The position numbers and the translations under genes are program-made. A stretch of 64,000 nucleotides of DNA from Skeletonema tropicum (lineage: Eukaryota > Bacillariophyta > Thalassiosirophyceae > Thalassiosirales > Thalassiosiraceae), in contig CM074149.1 in NCBI GenBank assembly GCA_037178625.1, positions 310,001 to 374,000 on the forward strand, in the 5' to 3' direction. The notes below the pieces were generated by a model that saw only the letters and a list, made by a program, of their open reading frames with translations, made no database searches and had not been told where the DNA came from. Positions within the stretch are counted from its first letter, which is position 1. Every line of letters begins with the position of its first letter. This document shows, piece after piece, positions 12,557-22,290 of this stretch.

Positions 12557-13727
12557 ATGAGTGCTGCTAGATGTGCTGCGGGCGATTATTGCGACATGGA
12601 AGGCCTCCCCTTGCCGCCTGAAGGCAGCAGGGATTCGAGACACTTTTGTCTTCGTTGCGGACATCAGAAGCATGCGCCGTGTGGGCACCAATTTGATGAT
12701 TTGCGAGGTAACGAAGAAGAATACAAAGATATCCTTGATGTCATTGCGCCTAAAAAGGATGGTGATCGACCTAATCCTAAGCCAGCGGGGAAAAAAGGTC
12801 CGCAACTTGAAATTTGTTTTAACTGTGTTCATCAAATCCGGTCATCGACAACAACACCGGCAGCTGCACCCGCACCCTCACCTATGCCCGTCGAAACTCC
12901 AGCCACCACCACCACCACGAACTCTTCGGTCCAAACCACAGCGAGAAGTTCAGCGTCAGCAAATGCAGCAGATGTTTCAGCGGCAGCCGCTCCTTTGCCT
13001 TCCTCTACCGCTTCCGCTGCAAAGAAAAGTAATGGAGGAGGTGTCGTTGACTTAACTGCCGATGCACCAAAGAAGAAGAAATCAAAGCAAACAAAACTAA
13101 AGCCCCCTTCTGGAGGAAAAAGAAAGGAGAAGCCGCCGAAGCCAAGGAAGGAGCGAACAAATTATTCAATTCAAAAAAGGCTTGAGATATTGGAGTACAA
13201 AGCTAAATATGGTGGTGGGCCAGCTGTGAGGAAATATAAGTGTTCCAGACAAAATCTTAGTTATTGGGAGCAGCAAAAAGCGGAATACTTGAACGTGGTA
13301 AATCATAGCGGCAACGAAAATAGGATCGTGAAAAACGATCCATTGTTGCGAATAAAAATTGGTATCAGTGCGTTCTATGAACTCAATAAAACGATGCCAA
13401 AAGATTGTCAGATAAACATTACAGGTAAGTTGGAGTCATGAATTAATCTTGGATGCAACACATGAAATATCCGTCGAACCTGACACATATGCCTTCTTTA
13501 CACATTTTCAGGCGAGGTGATATCTGCTCGAGCTATTGTGATTAGAGATCGTCTTCTTGAGATACATGCGGAATCGAACTTTTTGACTGATCATGAAGTG
13601 ACGCAGATGAAGAAATGCACATTCTCTCAAAGCTGGAGCAACAAGCTAGCTAGAAGCAATGGGTGGAAAAGCAAAAAATTGCACGGAGAAGCTGGGTCCG
13701 TTGATGTCGACAAGGCAGCGCCCGAGA
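12557..13727 (+). pseudogene. pogo/Tigger-type transposase, 5' part (DNA-binding region), split by an LTR insertion
   Basis: Exon 1 (12557-13424) and exon 2 (13512 to the insertion) are joined by a GTAAGT...TTTTCAG intron. The first 100 residues hold a Cys/His-rich region (CLRCGHQKHAPCGH and CFNC), perhaps a zinc finger. A Ser/Thr/Ala/Pro linker and a Lys-rich nuclear-localisation-like patch follow. A psq/CENP-B-type helix-turn-helix (SIQKRLEILEYK to SYWEQQK) comes next. Exon 2 resembles a second CENP-B-type DNA-binding domain (SWSNKLARSNGWK). Translation runs into the LTR and meets a stop 4 nt inside. The frame resumes at 17218. If the 3490-bp insert and one target duplication are discounted, the coding length is an exact 874 codons, so nothing else is broken. 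Confidence 0.88.
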
Positions 13728-13858
13728 TGTGACAATGTCTAGAGCCACGTTAGAATGGCTATTGAAGAAATTGATTCTTAGACAAATTGTGAGCCTATTT
13801 TAGACTAAAGAATGATGAAGACGAAAGTGGAAAAATCCGCCAACTGAATATTCTCACA
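13728..13858 (-). repeat. 3' LTR (left copy) of the nested LTR element
   Basis: 131 bp, identical to 17082-17212. The stop codon of the long element-encoded ORF (13795) lies inside it, as is common where coding regions run into the 3' LTR. Confidence 0.93.
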
Positions 13859-16641
13859 CTCCCTCGTGCACTGAAGTCTGGTATCTGATCAGAGTCTAAA
13901 TCTAAATCGGAGAGCTTGCATTGTTGAGAGCTGTGAATATTTTGTGTTTCATTGTGACCAAAAAGTTGCATTTGGTAGTATTTGTAGTATGTGTGGAGAA
14001 ATTCATCGGACAATCTATTGCCTGTGCGCTTGAAAAGCAAGCGAGTGTTTCCCGATGGAAGTGTGAAGCGGTTGACGTACTCCTGTAAAATTTTTCTGAT
14101 TGCACAGATAGTAATTGCCACTGAGAGCAAGAGTGGTATTGTGTCGCTGGCTGAAGCATTTGTTGTACTCGCAATTGCTTCTTTGTAGTTGAAGTAATGC
14201 TCGGATGGAGGTAGGATCTGAATATCTAGAGCTCCCTCGTTTGCAGTTATGTGACTCTTGAATTCTTGACCAAGAGCTCCCTCGTTTGCCGATGATTGAA
14301 TTGTAAATTTTGAAGAAAGATTGTTGACTTGCGCAAATGTATCGTATAGTACGCTGCCAAATAGAGATTGAGATGGCGAATTGCATTGAGCAAAACCAGG
14401 AAATGAGACGTCACATAGAGCGTTGTCGAAGATGGACGCATCGCATAGAGCGCTGCAAGAATTGGGGACATCGCATGGAGCGCTGCCAGGAATGGTGGCA
14501 TCGCATATAGCGCTGCCAAGATTAGAAACATAGCGCAGGGCGCTGTCGGGTTGGGTCGGGATTGTGGCAATTCCAATGTTTGAATCGCTCGTGGTACTTG
14601 TTGGAGAATATGTCAGCAAGCTTGCAGTCAAGTTTGCAGTCGCGCTTTTATCTAATACCTGCAATGATGCAGATGATAACTGCGACTGCGACTGCAGCAG
14701 CTGCCGCTGCTGCTTCTGTGTGTCTTGCTGACTAACTTCCTCGCTTGATAATGATCGACTCTTGGAGTCAAGGACTCTCTCGTACGTGTAGAGCCGGCTT
14801 GAGCTGCAGTACATGCTGCATCTACATGCCCGAGTGTATATACACCTCTCTCCCTCGCGAAATGAAGGGCATTTTATGTGATTACACAAAAATGTCGAAA
14901 TTTGGAAGTCACTAGAATTAGCATCCAAAACATTTTCCTCGCTTACGGATAGTCGGCTTGACCTCGAGCTTGGACTTGAGTTTGAACTTGGGCTTGAGCT
15001 TGAGCTTAGCGTATCATATGTCACGACAATAGAGTCGCTATTGCGTTGGAGCCTGACAAAAGGAAGCGAATGAAAGCTGCAAATAGTCGATTCAATGCTG
15101 AGTAAAATGACATCATATTGAACGCTGCCGATAAAGCTGGCATCGATATTGAACTGAGTGCTGTCGAATAGGGCTGTGTTGCAGTGGGCGTTACCAAAGA
15201 GAATTGCTTCACATTGAGGTGAACTGGCATCATGTTGAGTGCCGCCAGAAGAGATAGATTGAGTTCTGCAGAAAAGAGAGGCATTGCGTTGAGCACTGCC
15301 AATTTGCACACCATGAGTATGCTTTACGAACCGGTCAATCAAGATGTTGTCTTGACCGAAGCCGAAGTCTAAACTGTCGTTCGCGTAGGTCGCTATCACA
15401 TTAGAGTTTAGAGCCACATTTCTGAAACGGGCGATAGCATAGGTCGCTATCACATTAGAGTTTAGAGCCACATTTCTGAAACGGGCGATAGCATTCTCTG
15501 TAAACCGGTCGATCGAGATTACCTTGTCTTGATCGAGGATTACAAGGTCGTCCCCGTAAACTACTATCACGTTAGAGTTTAGAGCCGCATTTCTGGAATG
15601 GGCGATAGCGTTCTCCGATGGACTATCATACAATGTGTGCCCATTTGGGTTGATTTGCCCATTTGGGTTAGTGTTGCATGGTCTATTCATAGCTTGCCCA
15701 TGTGGGTCACTATGAGATGGTCCGGTCATGGCTTGCTCGTGGGAGTTACCATGAGGATGTCTATTCATGGCTTGCTTATAGAAGTTGTTACCATGAGATG
15801 GTCCGGTCATGGCTTGCTCGTGGGAGTTACCATGAGGATGTCTATTCATGGCTTGCTTATAGAAGTTGTTACCATGAGATGGTCCGGTCATGGCTTGCTC
15901 GTGGGAGTTACCATGAGGATGTCTATTCATGGCTTGCTTATAGAAGTTGTTACCATGAGATGGTCCGGTCATGGCTTGCTCGTGGGAGTTACCATGAGGA
16001 TGTCTATTCATGGCTTGCTTATAGAAGTTGTTACCATGAGATGGTCCGGTCATGGCTTGCTCGTGGGAGTTACCATGAGGATGTCTATTCATGGCTTGCT
16101 TATAGAAGTTGTTACCATGAGATGGTCCGGTCATGGCTTGCTCGTGGGAGTTACCATGAGGATGTCTATTCACTTTTTGCCCATTTTGATTTGGGTTACC
16201 GTGAGAGTATCTGGTCAAGGCTTGCTCGTGTGAGTTGCAGTTGCCGTGAAGATGTCTATTCAAGGCTTGCCCATGCCAGTTGCCGTGAACACGTATATTC
16301 AAAGCTTGCTCTGGTGGGTTACCGAGAGATTGTCCGGTCAAGGCTTGCTCGTTGGAGTTGTTACCCTGAGGATGTCTATTCAAGGCTTGCGATATGCCAA
16401 GAGTTGTTGGAACGGCTTGGGTTCCGTATAGATTGTTTGGAGCTGCAGTGAGAAGAAGATGAATACTGTCTCCCTCGGAAAGTCTGCTTGCTCCCTCGGA
16501 GTCCTGAGTTACAAAAGGAGAAGCTCCCTCGTCAGGAATGGGATTGAACCATGTACTGTAAGTTTGATGTTCGTCAAGAGTAGGATTGACCAATGTCTTG
16601 GTAAGTCGAACGTTGAAAGGATTTTGTTTGAATTGGGCCAT
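13795..16641 (-). CDS. Repetitive non-pol protein carried by the LTR element
   Basis: The first ATG at 16641 gives 948 aa; the frame is open to 16683 with a GTG. The protein is not recognised. Its N-terminal third is built of His/Asn/Gly-rich repeats (QALNRHPHGN-type), including six near-perfect 27-aa units. Next come about three diverged copies of NAIARFRNVALNSNVI. Then follow 10-aa repeats of the type GSALCDAS, Ser-rich stretches and a Cys cluster (CIYTRACRCSMYC). Near the C terminus is one hydrophobic segment (IPLLLSVAITICAI), then a basic region and an acidic tail ending in the LTR. EGA or related triplets written as GAGGGAGC recur along the ORF. It has no RT, integrase, protease or zinc knuckle. 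An open frame of this length across so many repeats suggests it is, or recently was, translated. A gag-like or captured host gene is possible. Confidence 0.65.
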   Translation of the reverse strand: MAQFKQNPFNVRLTKTLVNPTLDEHQTYSTWFNPIPDEGASPFVTQDSEGASRLSEGDSIHLLLTAAPNNLYGTQAVPTTLGISQALNRHPQGNNSNEQALTGQSLGNPPEQALNIRVHGNWHGQALNRHLHGNCNSHEQALTRYSHGNPNQNGQKVNRHPHGNSHEQAMTGPSHGNNFYKQAMNRHPHGNSHEQAMTGPSHGNNFYKQAMNRHPHGNSHEQAMTGPSHGNNFYKQAMNRHPHGNSHEQAMTGPSHGNNFYKQAMNRHPHGNSHEQAMTGPSHGNNFYKQAMNRHPHGNSHEQAMTGPSHSDPHGQAMNRPCNTNPNGQINPNGHTLYDSPSENAIAHSRNAALNSNVIVVYGDDLVILDQDKVISIDRFTENAIARFRNVALNSNVIATYAIARFRNVALNSNVIATYANDSLDFGFGQDNILIDRFVKHTHGVQIGSAQRNASLFCRTQSISSGGTQHDASSPQCEAILFGNAHCNTALFDSTQFNIDASFIGSVQYDVILLSIESTICSFHSLPFVRLQRNSDSIVVTYDTLSSSSSPSSNSSPSSRSSRLSVSEENVLDANSSDFQISTFLCNHIKCPSFREGERCIYTRACRCSMYCSSSRLYTYERVLDSKSRSLSSEEVSQQDTQKQQRQLLQSQSQLSSASLQVLDKSATANLTASLLTYSPTSTTSDSNIGIATIPTQPDSALRYVSNLGSAICDATIPGSAPCDVPNSCSALCDASIFDNALCDVSFPGFAQCNSPSQSLFGSVLYDTFAQVNNLSSKFTIQSSANEGALGQEFKSHITANEGALDIQILPPSEHYFNYKEAIASTTNASASDTIPLLLSVAITICAIRKILQEYVNRFTLPSGNTRLLFKRTGNRLSDEFLHTYYKYYQMQLFGHNETQNIHSSQQCKLSDLDLDSDQIPDFSARGSVRIFSWRIFPLSSSSFFSLK
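15715..16165 (-). repeat. 81-bp tandem repeat, about six copies, encoding a 27-aa unit
   Basis: The sequence has an exact 81-bp period (ATGGTCCGGTCATGG recurs at about 15717, 15798, 15879, 15960, 16041 and 16122). Units are nearly identical. They encode 27 residues in the long minus-strand ORF, each with the SHGN, YKQAMNRHPHG and EQAMTGP elements. Flanking units at 16165-16400 and 15600-15715 are diverged relatives. The plus-strand frames that stay open here are by-products of the 81-bp period. Confidence 0.95.
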
Positions 16642-16871
16642 TCGAAGCAAAGCAAATAGTAGGAACAGAAATATCCATCCCACTTTGTGCCAACCCTTTT
16701 GCTTCGGGCCCTCTCTTTTCCCGAGTCGTTAGCTTCCTTGATAATCTTGTTGTCCTCTGGGTAACAAAGACGAGCCTTGCATTTGATAAAAGTCCCATTG
16801 GCAGAATATTTGCCAGTTGTCTTGACCCTTGCTCCTGCTGGAGGAGCAGAATAAGCAGTATCTGTCGTCAT
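16509..16871 (-). CDS. Possible small ORF at the 5' end of the LTR element
   Basis: An ATG at 16871 opens a 120-aa frame that overlaps the start of the long ORF in another frame. The first 65 residues (MTTDTAYSAPPAG, then KCKARLCYPEDNK and KERARSKRVGTKWDG) have the composition of a real soluble protein. After that the frame looks like a shadow. It could be a first exon of the long ORF, but no clear GT-AG pair joining them was seen. No function recognised. Confidence 0.35.
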   Translation of the reverse strand: MTTDTAYSAPPAGARVKTTGKYSANGTFIKCKARLCYPEDNKIIKEANDSGKERARSKRVGTKWDGYFCSYYLLCFEWPNSNKILSTFDLPRHWSILLLTNIKLTVHGSIPFLTRELLLL

Positions 16872-17081
16872 TTCAATGGCTTGATTTGCAACAAAGATGT
16901 GAATCCTTAGGAAGGTCCGAAATTGACTCAAAGACGAGACGGGTTCGAATCACGATTCGAATGAACGAAACGATTTGAATTCTCACGTTCAAGAGTGAAC
17001 GTTCGAATTAGATCGAATCGTCAAGGATGCAAAGTGATAAAGTATTCGTATACTCAATGGAGAGCTAAAAGTCTGATAAAC

Positions 17082-17212
17082 TGTGACAATGTCTAGAGCC
17101 ACGTTAGAATGGCTATTGAAGAAATTGATTCTTAGACAAATTGTGAGCCTATTTTAGACTAAAGAATGATGAAGACGAAAGTGGAAAAATCCGCCAACTG
17201 AATATTCTCACA
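17082..17212 (-). repeat. 5' LTR (right copy) of the nested LTR element
   Basis: 131 bp, identical to 13728-13858. It is followed on the right by the CGAGA target duplication and then by the resumed transposase reading frame. Confidence 0.93.
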
Positions 17213-17217
17213 CGAGA

Positions 17218-18755
17218 TCGAAAGGATTTGCACCCTTATTGCTGAGTATGACCTTGATCATGTCTATAACATGGACGAGACTGGTCTCTTCTTCAAGTGC
17301 CTCCCGAACCGCTCCTACCTCAAGAAGGAAGATTACAAGAATGCTCGTGGAAATAAATTGATGAAGGCAAAAGATCGTGTTACTGTCTATGTTTGCACAA
17401 ATGCTGATGGTTCGGACAAGGTGCCACTCGCAATGATTGGCAAATCCAAAGAGCCTCGGTGCTTTCTCCGACGCCAGAAGAAACTCACGTACTATAGTCA
17501 ACGCAGAGCTTGGTCTGACACTGTTACCTTCCACAAGTGGTGGAGAATGTTCCTTCATCACATTAGGAGGAGAACAACGAAGAAAGTGCTTCTCATTTTA
17601 GACAACTGTGGACCACACGGTGATGAGTTGATCGATCCCGAAGGACAAGTGACAGTCGTCTTCTTGCCCCCGAATTGCACTTCCATGTTCCAGCCTATGG
17701 ACGCCGGCGTCATTGCGATGTTGAAAAAGAACTACCGCACACAGCTTTTGTTGATCATGTTGCAAACATTCGACGATCGAGAACATCGACGCAGTCAGGC
17801 AAAGGGAATGGCTGCTGGAACCAAGGGCTTGGATGAGGGACACCATCCTCACTTACGAGATGCAATGGATATCCTTTATAAGGTTTGGGAAGAAGTGAAG
17901 CCAGAGGCTGTTAAGAAGTGTTGGATTAAGTCTCAACTGATTGGTCGAGACGATATCACTAGTTTATCTGCGATCGCTCCTGGAAACGATAGTGTCGATA
18001 GTGAAGCAGTTGCTGATGCTGCCACGACTACTGATGCGGATGGTGATGTCAATATGGAGCCAGAAGTCGTTGCAGCGGCTGGAGATGATAGTGAGACTTC
18101 TGATGGCGATGATGCTGAAATGGAACGACTCTACGAGTTGGCGAACCAGTTTGCCAAAGACAACAACGAACGACTTAGGGAAATGGCAGCACAAGTGAAG
18201 CAACTTTCCATCGAAGTTGACGGATTTGAGGAAGAAATCTTTGCTGAGGTCTTTGGTGAGGACTTTGCGCAGGATTTAAGTGATTTGTCAAACATTTTCT
18301 TGTCAAAGTGTCGCCTTTTCGAAGCGAAAAAGTTGGAGAAGAAGCTTGCAGGCAATAAGTTGCGACAACCGAATGTGGCGCCATACTTTAGGGTTCAGAA
18401 AGCTGCATCCAAGCCTTACTCACGGCACGACAATGCGTATTGGTTATTGGATCAATGTAAAAAGCATATCAAAGATTCGTCTGAGACACCATTGCTGCTT
18501 GCAGAGGCAGCATTAGACGCAATCAAGAAACTCCGTGAGAATGAGAATGCGGGTTCAGAGGAGGACGACGAGAATGACGACGAGGATGATGATGCAGATG
18601 CACGGTACAATATCTTCTTCAATTCATTTGGTCATCTACGCTCTCGTAACGTCGAATTGATTATGGTCTTAAACAGCAAATCTGATGAATTGGTGAAAGA
18701 TTTATCGTTGACTCTGGAACAACTGAAATTGACGTGGGAGCATGAAGACTTCTAA
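17218..18755 (+). pseudogene. pogo/Tigger-type transposase, 3' part (DDE catalytic domain)
   Basis: This continues the frame interrupted at 13727. It holds a DDE_1-type catalytic core: the first acidic motif YNMDETGLFF, the second LLILDNCGPHG and the third region PPNCTSMFQPMDAGVI. These are the conserved blocks of pogo/Tigger/Jerky transposases, which cut and paste DNA at TA. A long acidic C-terminal extension follows (about 300 residues, with several D/E runs near 18090 and 18560). The catalytic carboxylates appear intact. The break is solely the LTR insertion upstream, which separates this part from its DNA-binding region. It could be expressed alone only from an internal start such as the ATG at 17271. 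Confidence 0.88.
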
Positions 18756-18887
18756 ATATGTAAGCAACCTTGCTTTGTCTCCTCCTTTGTCTGAAACCTA
18801 TGTACATACCTATGTACTGGTATTTAAGCTTATGTACCGATGCCTATTTACTTGCTACACGGATGTTTTGACAAGTACGGTTATTTT

Positions 18888-18925
<38 letters not shown>

Positions 18926-19040
18926 ATCTGATAAATAAGTGATTAGTTTAGGATGGTATTCAGGAGCTGTTACTGGGCAAGCTGGATTTGACACGCTGAG
19001 CCAGAACACAGTGTGTCAAAATAACTGTACGACGACTGTA

Positions 19041-20037
19041 CGGAGAGATAATCAAAGGGAAGAAGCGCGTCACGTGCGTCACATACAGGCCATCACTCAA
19101 GCCATTTTTTTATACATTGAATTGTGGGCGACGTGGCTAATATCTTTCTCATTAGGTTTTGTCCTTTCTTGAAATAGCGATGCGAAATTAGCTAATAATA
19201 GCATCACAATTGCATAAATGACGTGTATCTACGGTGTCAACAGTAGCTTCTAGCTTCATCAGGTACTAAGGTTCCATCAGTTGTCAGAGAACGAAGACAG
19301 ATCTTCGAAATGACACCATGACCACATCATCATCAATCACCCTTCATTCCGGCATGCACTGGAAGAGAAACTACCGATTGATTGTGATTGTGAATACGCA
19401 CGCCGATGCAATTGTTCTGTCATGACACTCTAGCACAGAAGCTCTAATGAATACTCTATTACTCCTTAGAGATTATTAATAACAGGCGGTCAATTATCAT
19501 TGTCGTGGAGAGGCCGCTGATTTTTAGTAGGTGAGTTCATGTTGCTGAGTTTGACCGTTATGCGATTACGGCCGTTACAAGGATGATACAAGACCATGTG
19601 AGAGAGGTGCAGTCTTGCTGATGGCTAACGCTCTACACTGTGCCTATTTTTAAATTAAAAAAACCGTGGCCTTCGCCTCGGTCGCGGAATATTTTCTGCG
19701 TGGTTAAATTTTGGAAAAAGCCATCGAATCGACGCCGAGACGAACTGATCGATCGGCCTTTCATTGGTTCTCACAGTAATTGATGGACGATTGACGATCA
19801 ATCAGCCAAGCATCAATTCTCGAACGTTCGATTCTTCATTCCATTCAATCGAGACTTTTCAGTGAACTCTGCGCGATCGCACGATACTCAAATCGCTCAA
19901 TTCCATCCATTCATTCGAATTTCATTTTCTTGCAGGAAATTCATCTCTGAGATCTGATTGATTGATCCACCAGCGATTGTCCGAAAGCAACTGTGCGATT
20001 CAATCTCGCTCGTTATTTTTTTTCAACAACACAAACA
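19041..20037. other. Non-coding stretch upstream of the F-box gene
   Basis: No convincing coding frame. The last 350 bases probably contain the promoter and 5' UTR of the gene at 20038: an ATTGG (inverted CCAAT) lies at about 19763, and many short GATTGATCGA-like AT-rich motifs are present. A run of TTTTTTTTC just before the start lies in the presumed 5' UTR. Confidence 0.5.
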
Positions 20038-22290
20038 ATGGTAAAGCTTCGTTTGCCCCGCAGTCCATTTCTTGGTGGATCGGAATCATCGTCCCCGGCC
20101 AATAATAACAATTCGGCAGGCACTCGGAGAAGTCGACGTATTCATAATCGTAGAATGCAGCAGCCACAACAACAGTCACAGCAGCAACAGTTGGACGTAG
20201 TGGCAATGGAGGTTGCAGAGGAGGCTGAGCGTCGGCCTGATAATCACGACAACAATAATGAAAACAATGAACAGCAGCAGTCGGGAAGCCGATCATCCTT
20301 GCGTAGAATGTTTGCATCTCCGGGGAAGAGAAAGCCGGAAAGCAGAGGCATTACTGCGTCTATTCGTCGTGCTAGGACTGCAACGTCACAGGCCACTGCT
20401 AATGCTGCTGCTGCTGCTGCTGCTTCCTCTCAATTGAGATTGGACATGGATGAGGATGCCGTCGGTGGGGGAGTGTTGAGGGAGAGAAACAATACCGAGG
20501 AGACGGTTGCCTCTATTCAATCAGAGCATAATAAGAATGGAGTCCCTCCCCTATCATTGCTCTCACCTAATAGTGGCACGTTCTATGCACATGCTGCGGC
20601 AAATGATGCAATGGAGGTTGATGGTGCCAAGGCAGCAGGTGGAGCAATCATTACAAAGAATGTGCTTCAATGGATGAAAGATGATGCCCCACCGGAGCTT
20701 TTGCCCCGCATCCTTTCCTTCTGTGGATCACGTAGACTTTGTGCGTTGTCCAAGGTGAATAGGAAGTGGAATTCTATTATCAATGATGAGTCGATTTGGA
20801 AAGTGATGTGTGAAGATACGCACAAGGTGAGATGATTTCAGTGATCGAAATGAGAGTTGATGGAATTTGTAATATGATACAGCTGCTCACTAACAATTCT
20901 ATTATTCCTCAACCACCCACAGTGGACTGATGGGATGCAAATGCCCGAATCATGGAGTGACTTCTACCGGCAGAATCCATGCGTCCCTATTGACTATGAC
21001 ACGTTGGAGTCTGCATTTGATTCCATTTCTTCTGGGGCGAGGGTTGAAAGCACCGAGAACAACGTCAGACAGAGATTCCGCATGCAGACCTCGAGTGCTC
21101 GCATTTTGCTTCATCCTGGACCGTACTTTTTGCGAAAACCAATAGTTATCAACTGCATTGGTAGTGCCGAGGTCACAATTGAATCCATTAGTGGATTGAA
21201 GGATCCCAGGCATGCTTTGACATGGTGCCAGAATTACCATGCTGAACCGCCGTTGGACAATAGCTCCACCACTCGCAAACTCCTCACTGGCTTGAGCTCA
21301 TCAGATACCATGGATAGCAGCGAAGAAACGAAGAGGCCTTCATCTGCAACATTGAGACAGATCTTTGGATGTAGATCGACATGTGCTGCGCTTTCTACGC
21401 TATCAACTCCCCGTCGTGGTGCTGCAGAAGAGGAAGAGGATAACGATGATTGCATGTCGCCAGATGACCGAGCCAAGTTTCACAAGTCTTCCTTTCAAGG
21501 GCCGAATCAAACTGCAGTAGTGGTATTTGAATCGTCAAAAGAAAACCAGGCAATCTTTCGTGTGAGGCAAGGAATTGCACATATCAAGGGGATCAAGCTT
21601 CTCCATTATTGTGAAGGAGTTGATATTTGGAACGGAAATGCGGCTATTCAAGTTCAATCACCTTTTGCGCCTAATGGTCGTCAAATTCGCATCCAGCCTC
21701 CATCTGTTGTACCCACGGCGTACGTTTCGGACTGTGACATTGTATCTCTCAGTGGAAGAGGCATTGTCAACATTGATGGAGGTATTTTGCACGTGAACAA
21801 GTGTTTCATTCACAATTCTGCAGCCACTGGACTGTACTTGGGCGGACGCGGAAGCCAAGTCACCATGACAGAAACGGATGTTGTCGAGAATGGCAATGGT
21901 AATGAGCGTAATCATCGTGGCGTGTCTCGTGGTCATTCAGGAATCTACATCGAGCAAGGCACTGCCATAATTCGTGATTGCAACATCTCCAAGAACTCTT
22001 TGACGGGAATTTCCGCAGTTTCCACTGACCATTCTACTCTGCAAGTGGAGCGTTCCTGTCTCCAATCAAACGGTTCCATCCAGGTGGAATTACCACCAAT
22101 TGGCAGCCCGTCGAGGCGCCGAAGTTATAGTAGGGAAAACACTATCTCTACTAATGGTCATGGACGCCCGAGAAGCAGATTTGCTATGGCATTGGAGTTG
22201 CCAAATAGCCCCCACCCCATTGGTCGTCACTTTCCACCACTGCCACAGTCACCTTCGGAATTCCCAGACGATGTGGTCTTGAGAAGGTAA
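20038..22290 (+). CDS. F-box protein with right-handed beta-helix domain
   Basis: Exons 20038-20826 and 20923-22290 are joined in phase 0 (GTGAGA donor, CCCACAG acceptor), giving 718 aa. The N-terminal 200 residues are low-complexity: poly-Gln, Asn, Ala and a basic RRSRRIHNRR patch. An F-box follows at about 216-260 (PPELLPRILSFCGSRRLCALSKV...W...ESIWK), the motif that binds Skp1 in SCF ubiquitin ligases. Exon 2 holds repeated short beta-strand turns (RILLHPGPYFL, IVNIDGGILHVNKCFI, GLYLGG, SGIYIEQGTAIIRDCNI), as in pectate-lyase-like beta-helices. F-box plus beta-helix is the FBXO11/DRE-1 arrangement, so a substrate-receptor role is inferred. The start at 20038 (ACAAACAATGG) was chosen over the in-frame ATG at 19993, which adds an unremarkable 15 residues. 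Confidence 0.85.

Larger units (their letters stand above)
13728..17212 (-). mobile_element. Non-autonomous LTR retroelement with 131-bp LTRs, inserted in the transposase gene
   Basis: Identical 131-bp direct repeats (13728-13858 and 17082-17212) begin TGTGA and end TCACA. They are flanked by CGAGA duplications at 13723-13727 and 17213-17217. TG...CA ends and a 5-bp duplication are the signature of LTR-element integration. On the minus strand the 3' LTR is preceded by ACGAGGGAG, a polypurine tract. The full-length Copia at 52228-59817 has the same ACGAGGGAG directly before its 3' LTR, so the element is in minus orientation and may be copied in trans by such a Copia. After its 5' LTR comes GTTTA, also shared with that Copia. 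No protease, integrase or reverse transcriptase is encoded. LTR identity means the insertion is recent. Confidence 0.93.
12336..19038 (+). mobile_element. pogo/Tigger-type DNA transposon (Tc1/mariner superfamily), interrupted by a nested LTR element
   Basis: 28-bp terminal inverted repeats at 12336-12363 and 19011-19038 differ at one base. Both begin CAGTCGTCGTAC when read inward. TA dinucleotides at 12334-12335 and 19039-19040 flank the element, the target duplication expected of Tc1/mariner-type elements. The inner sequence TTATTTTGACA recurs near both ends (about 12349, 12367, 12382, 18880 and, inverted, 19014), resembling subterminal transposase-binding sites. Inside is a spliced DDE transposase gene split by an LTR element at 13728-17212. 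Without that insertion the transposon would be about 3.2 kb. A 34-T run lies at 18891-18924, near the right end. Confidence 0.93.

Noticed and set aside
13878..13894. TGGTATCTGATCAGAG near the left LTR as a tRNA-Met primer-binding site
   Set aside because: It would require a plus-strand orientation and lies 20 bp from the LTR. The polypurine tract and ORF direction place the 5' end of the element at the right LTR.
15715..16165. Regular repeats that might be a CRISPR array
   Set aside because: Units are contiguous with no variable spacers, encode protein, and lie in a eukaryotic retroelement.
15598..16451. Two long plus-strand ORFs (211 and 249 aa) opposite the repetitive protein
   Set aside because: Both are produced by the 81-bp period, which keeps all frames open. 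They start and end with the repeat and have no coding features beyond it.
16930..17030. GGTTCGAATC-like motif resembling a tRNA T-loop
   Set aside because: No cloverleaf can be built around it; the region consists of repeated TTCGAA words inside the LTR element.
20000..20317. Minus-strand ORF over the F-box gene start
   Set aside because: Antisense shadow of the Gln/Asn-rich coding exon.
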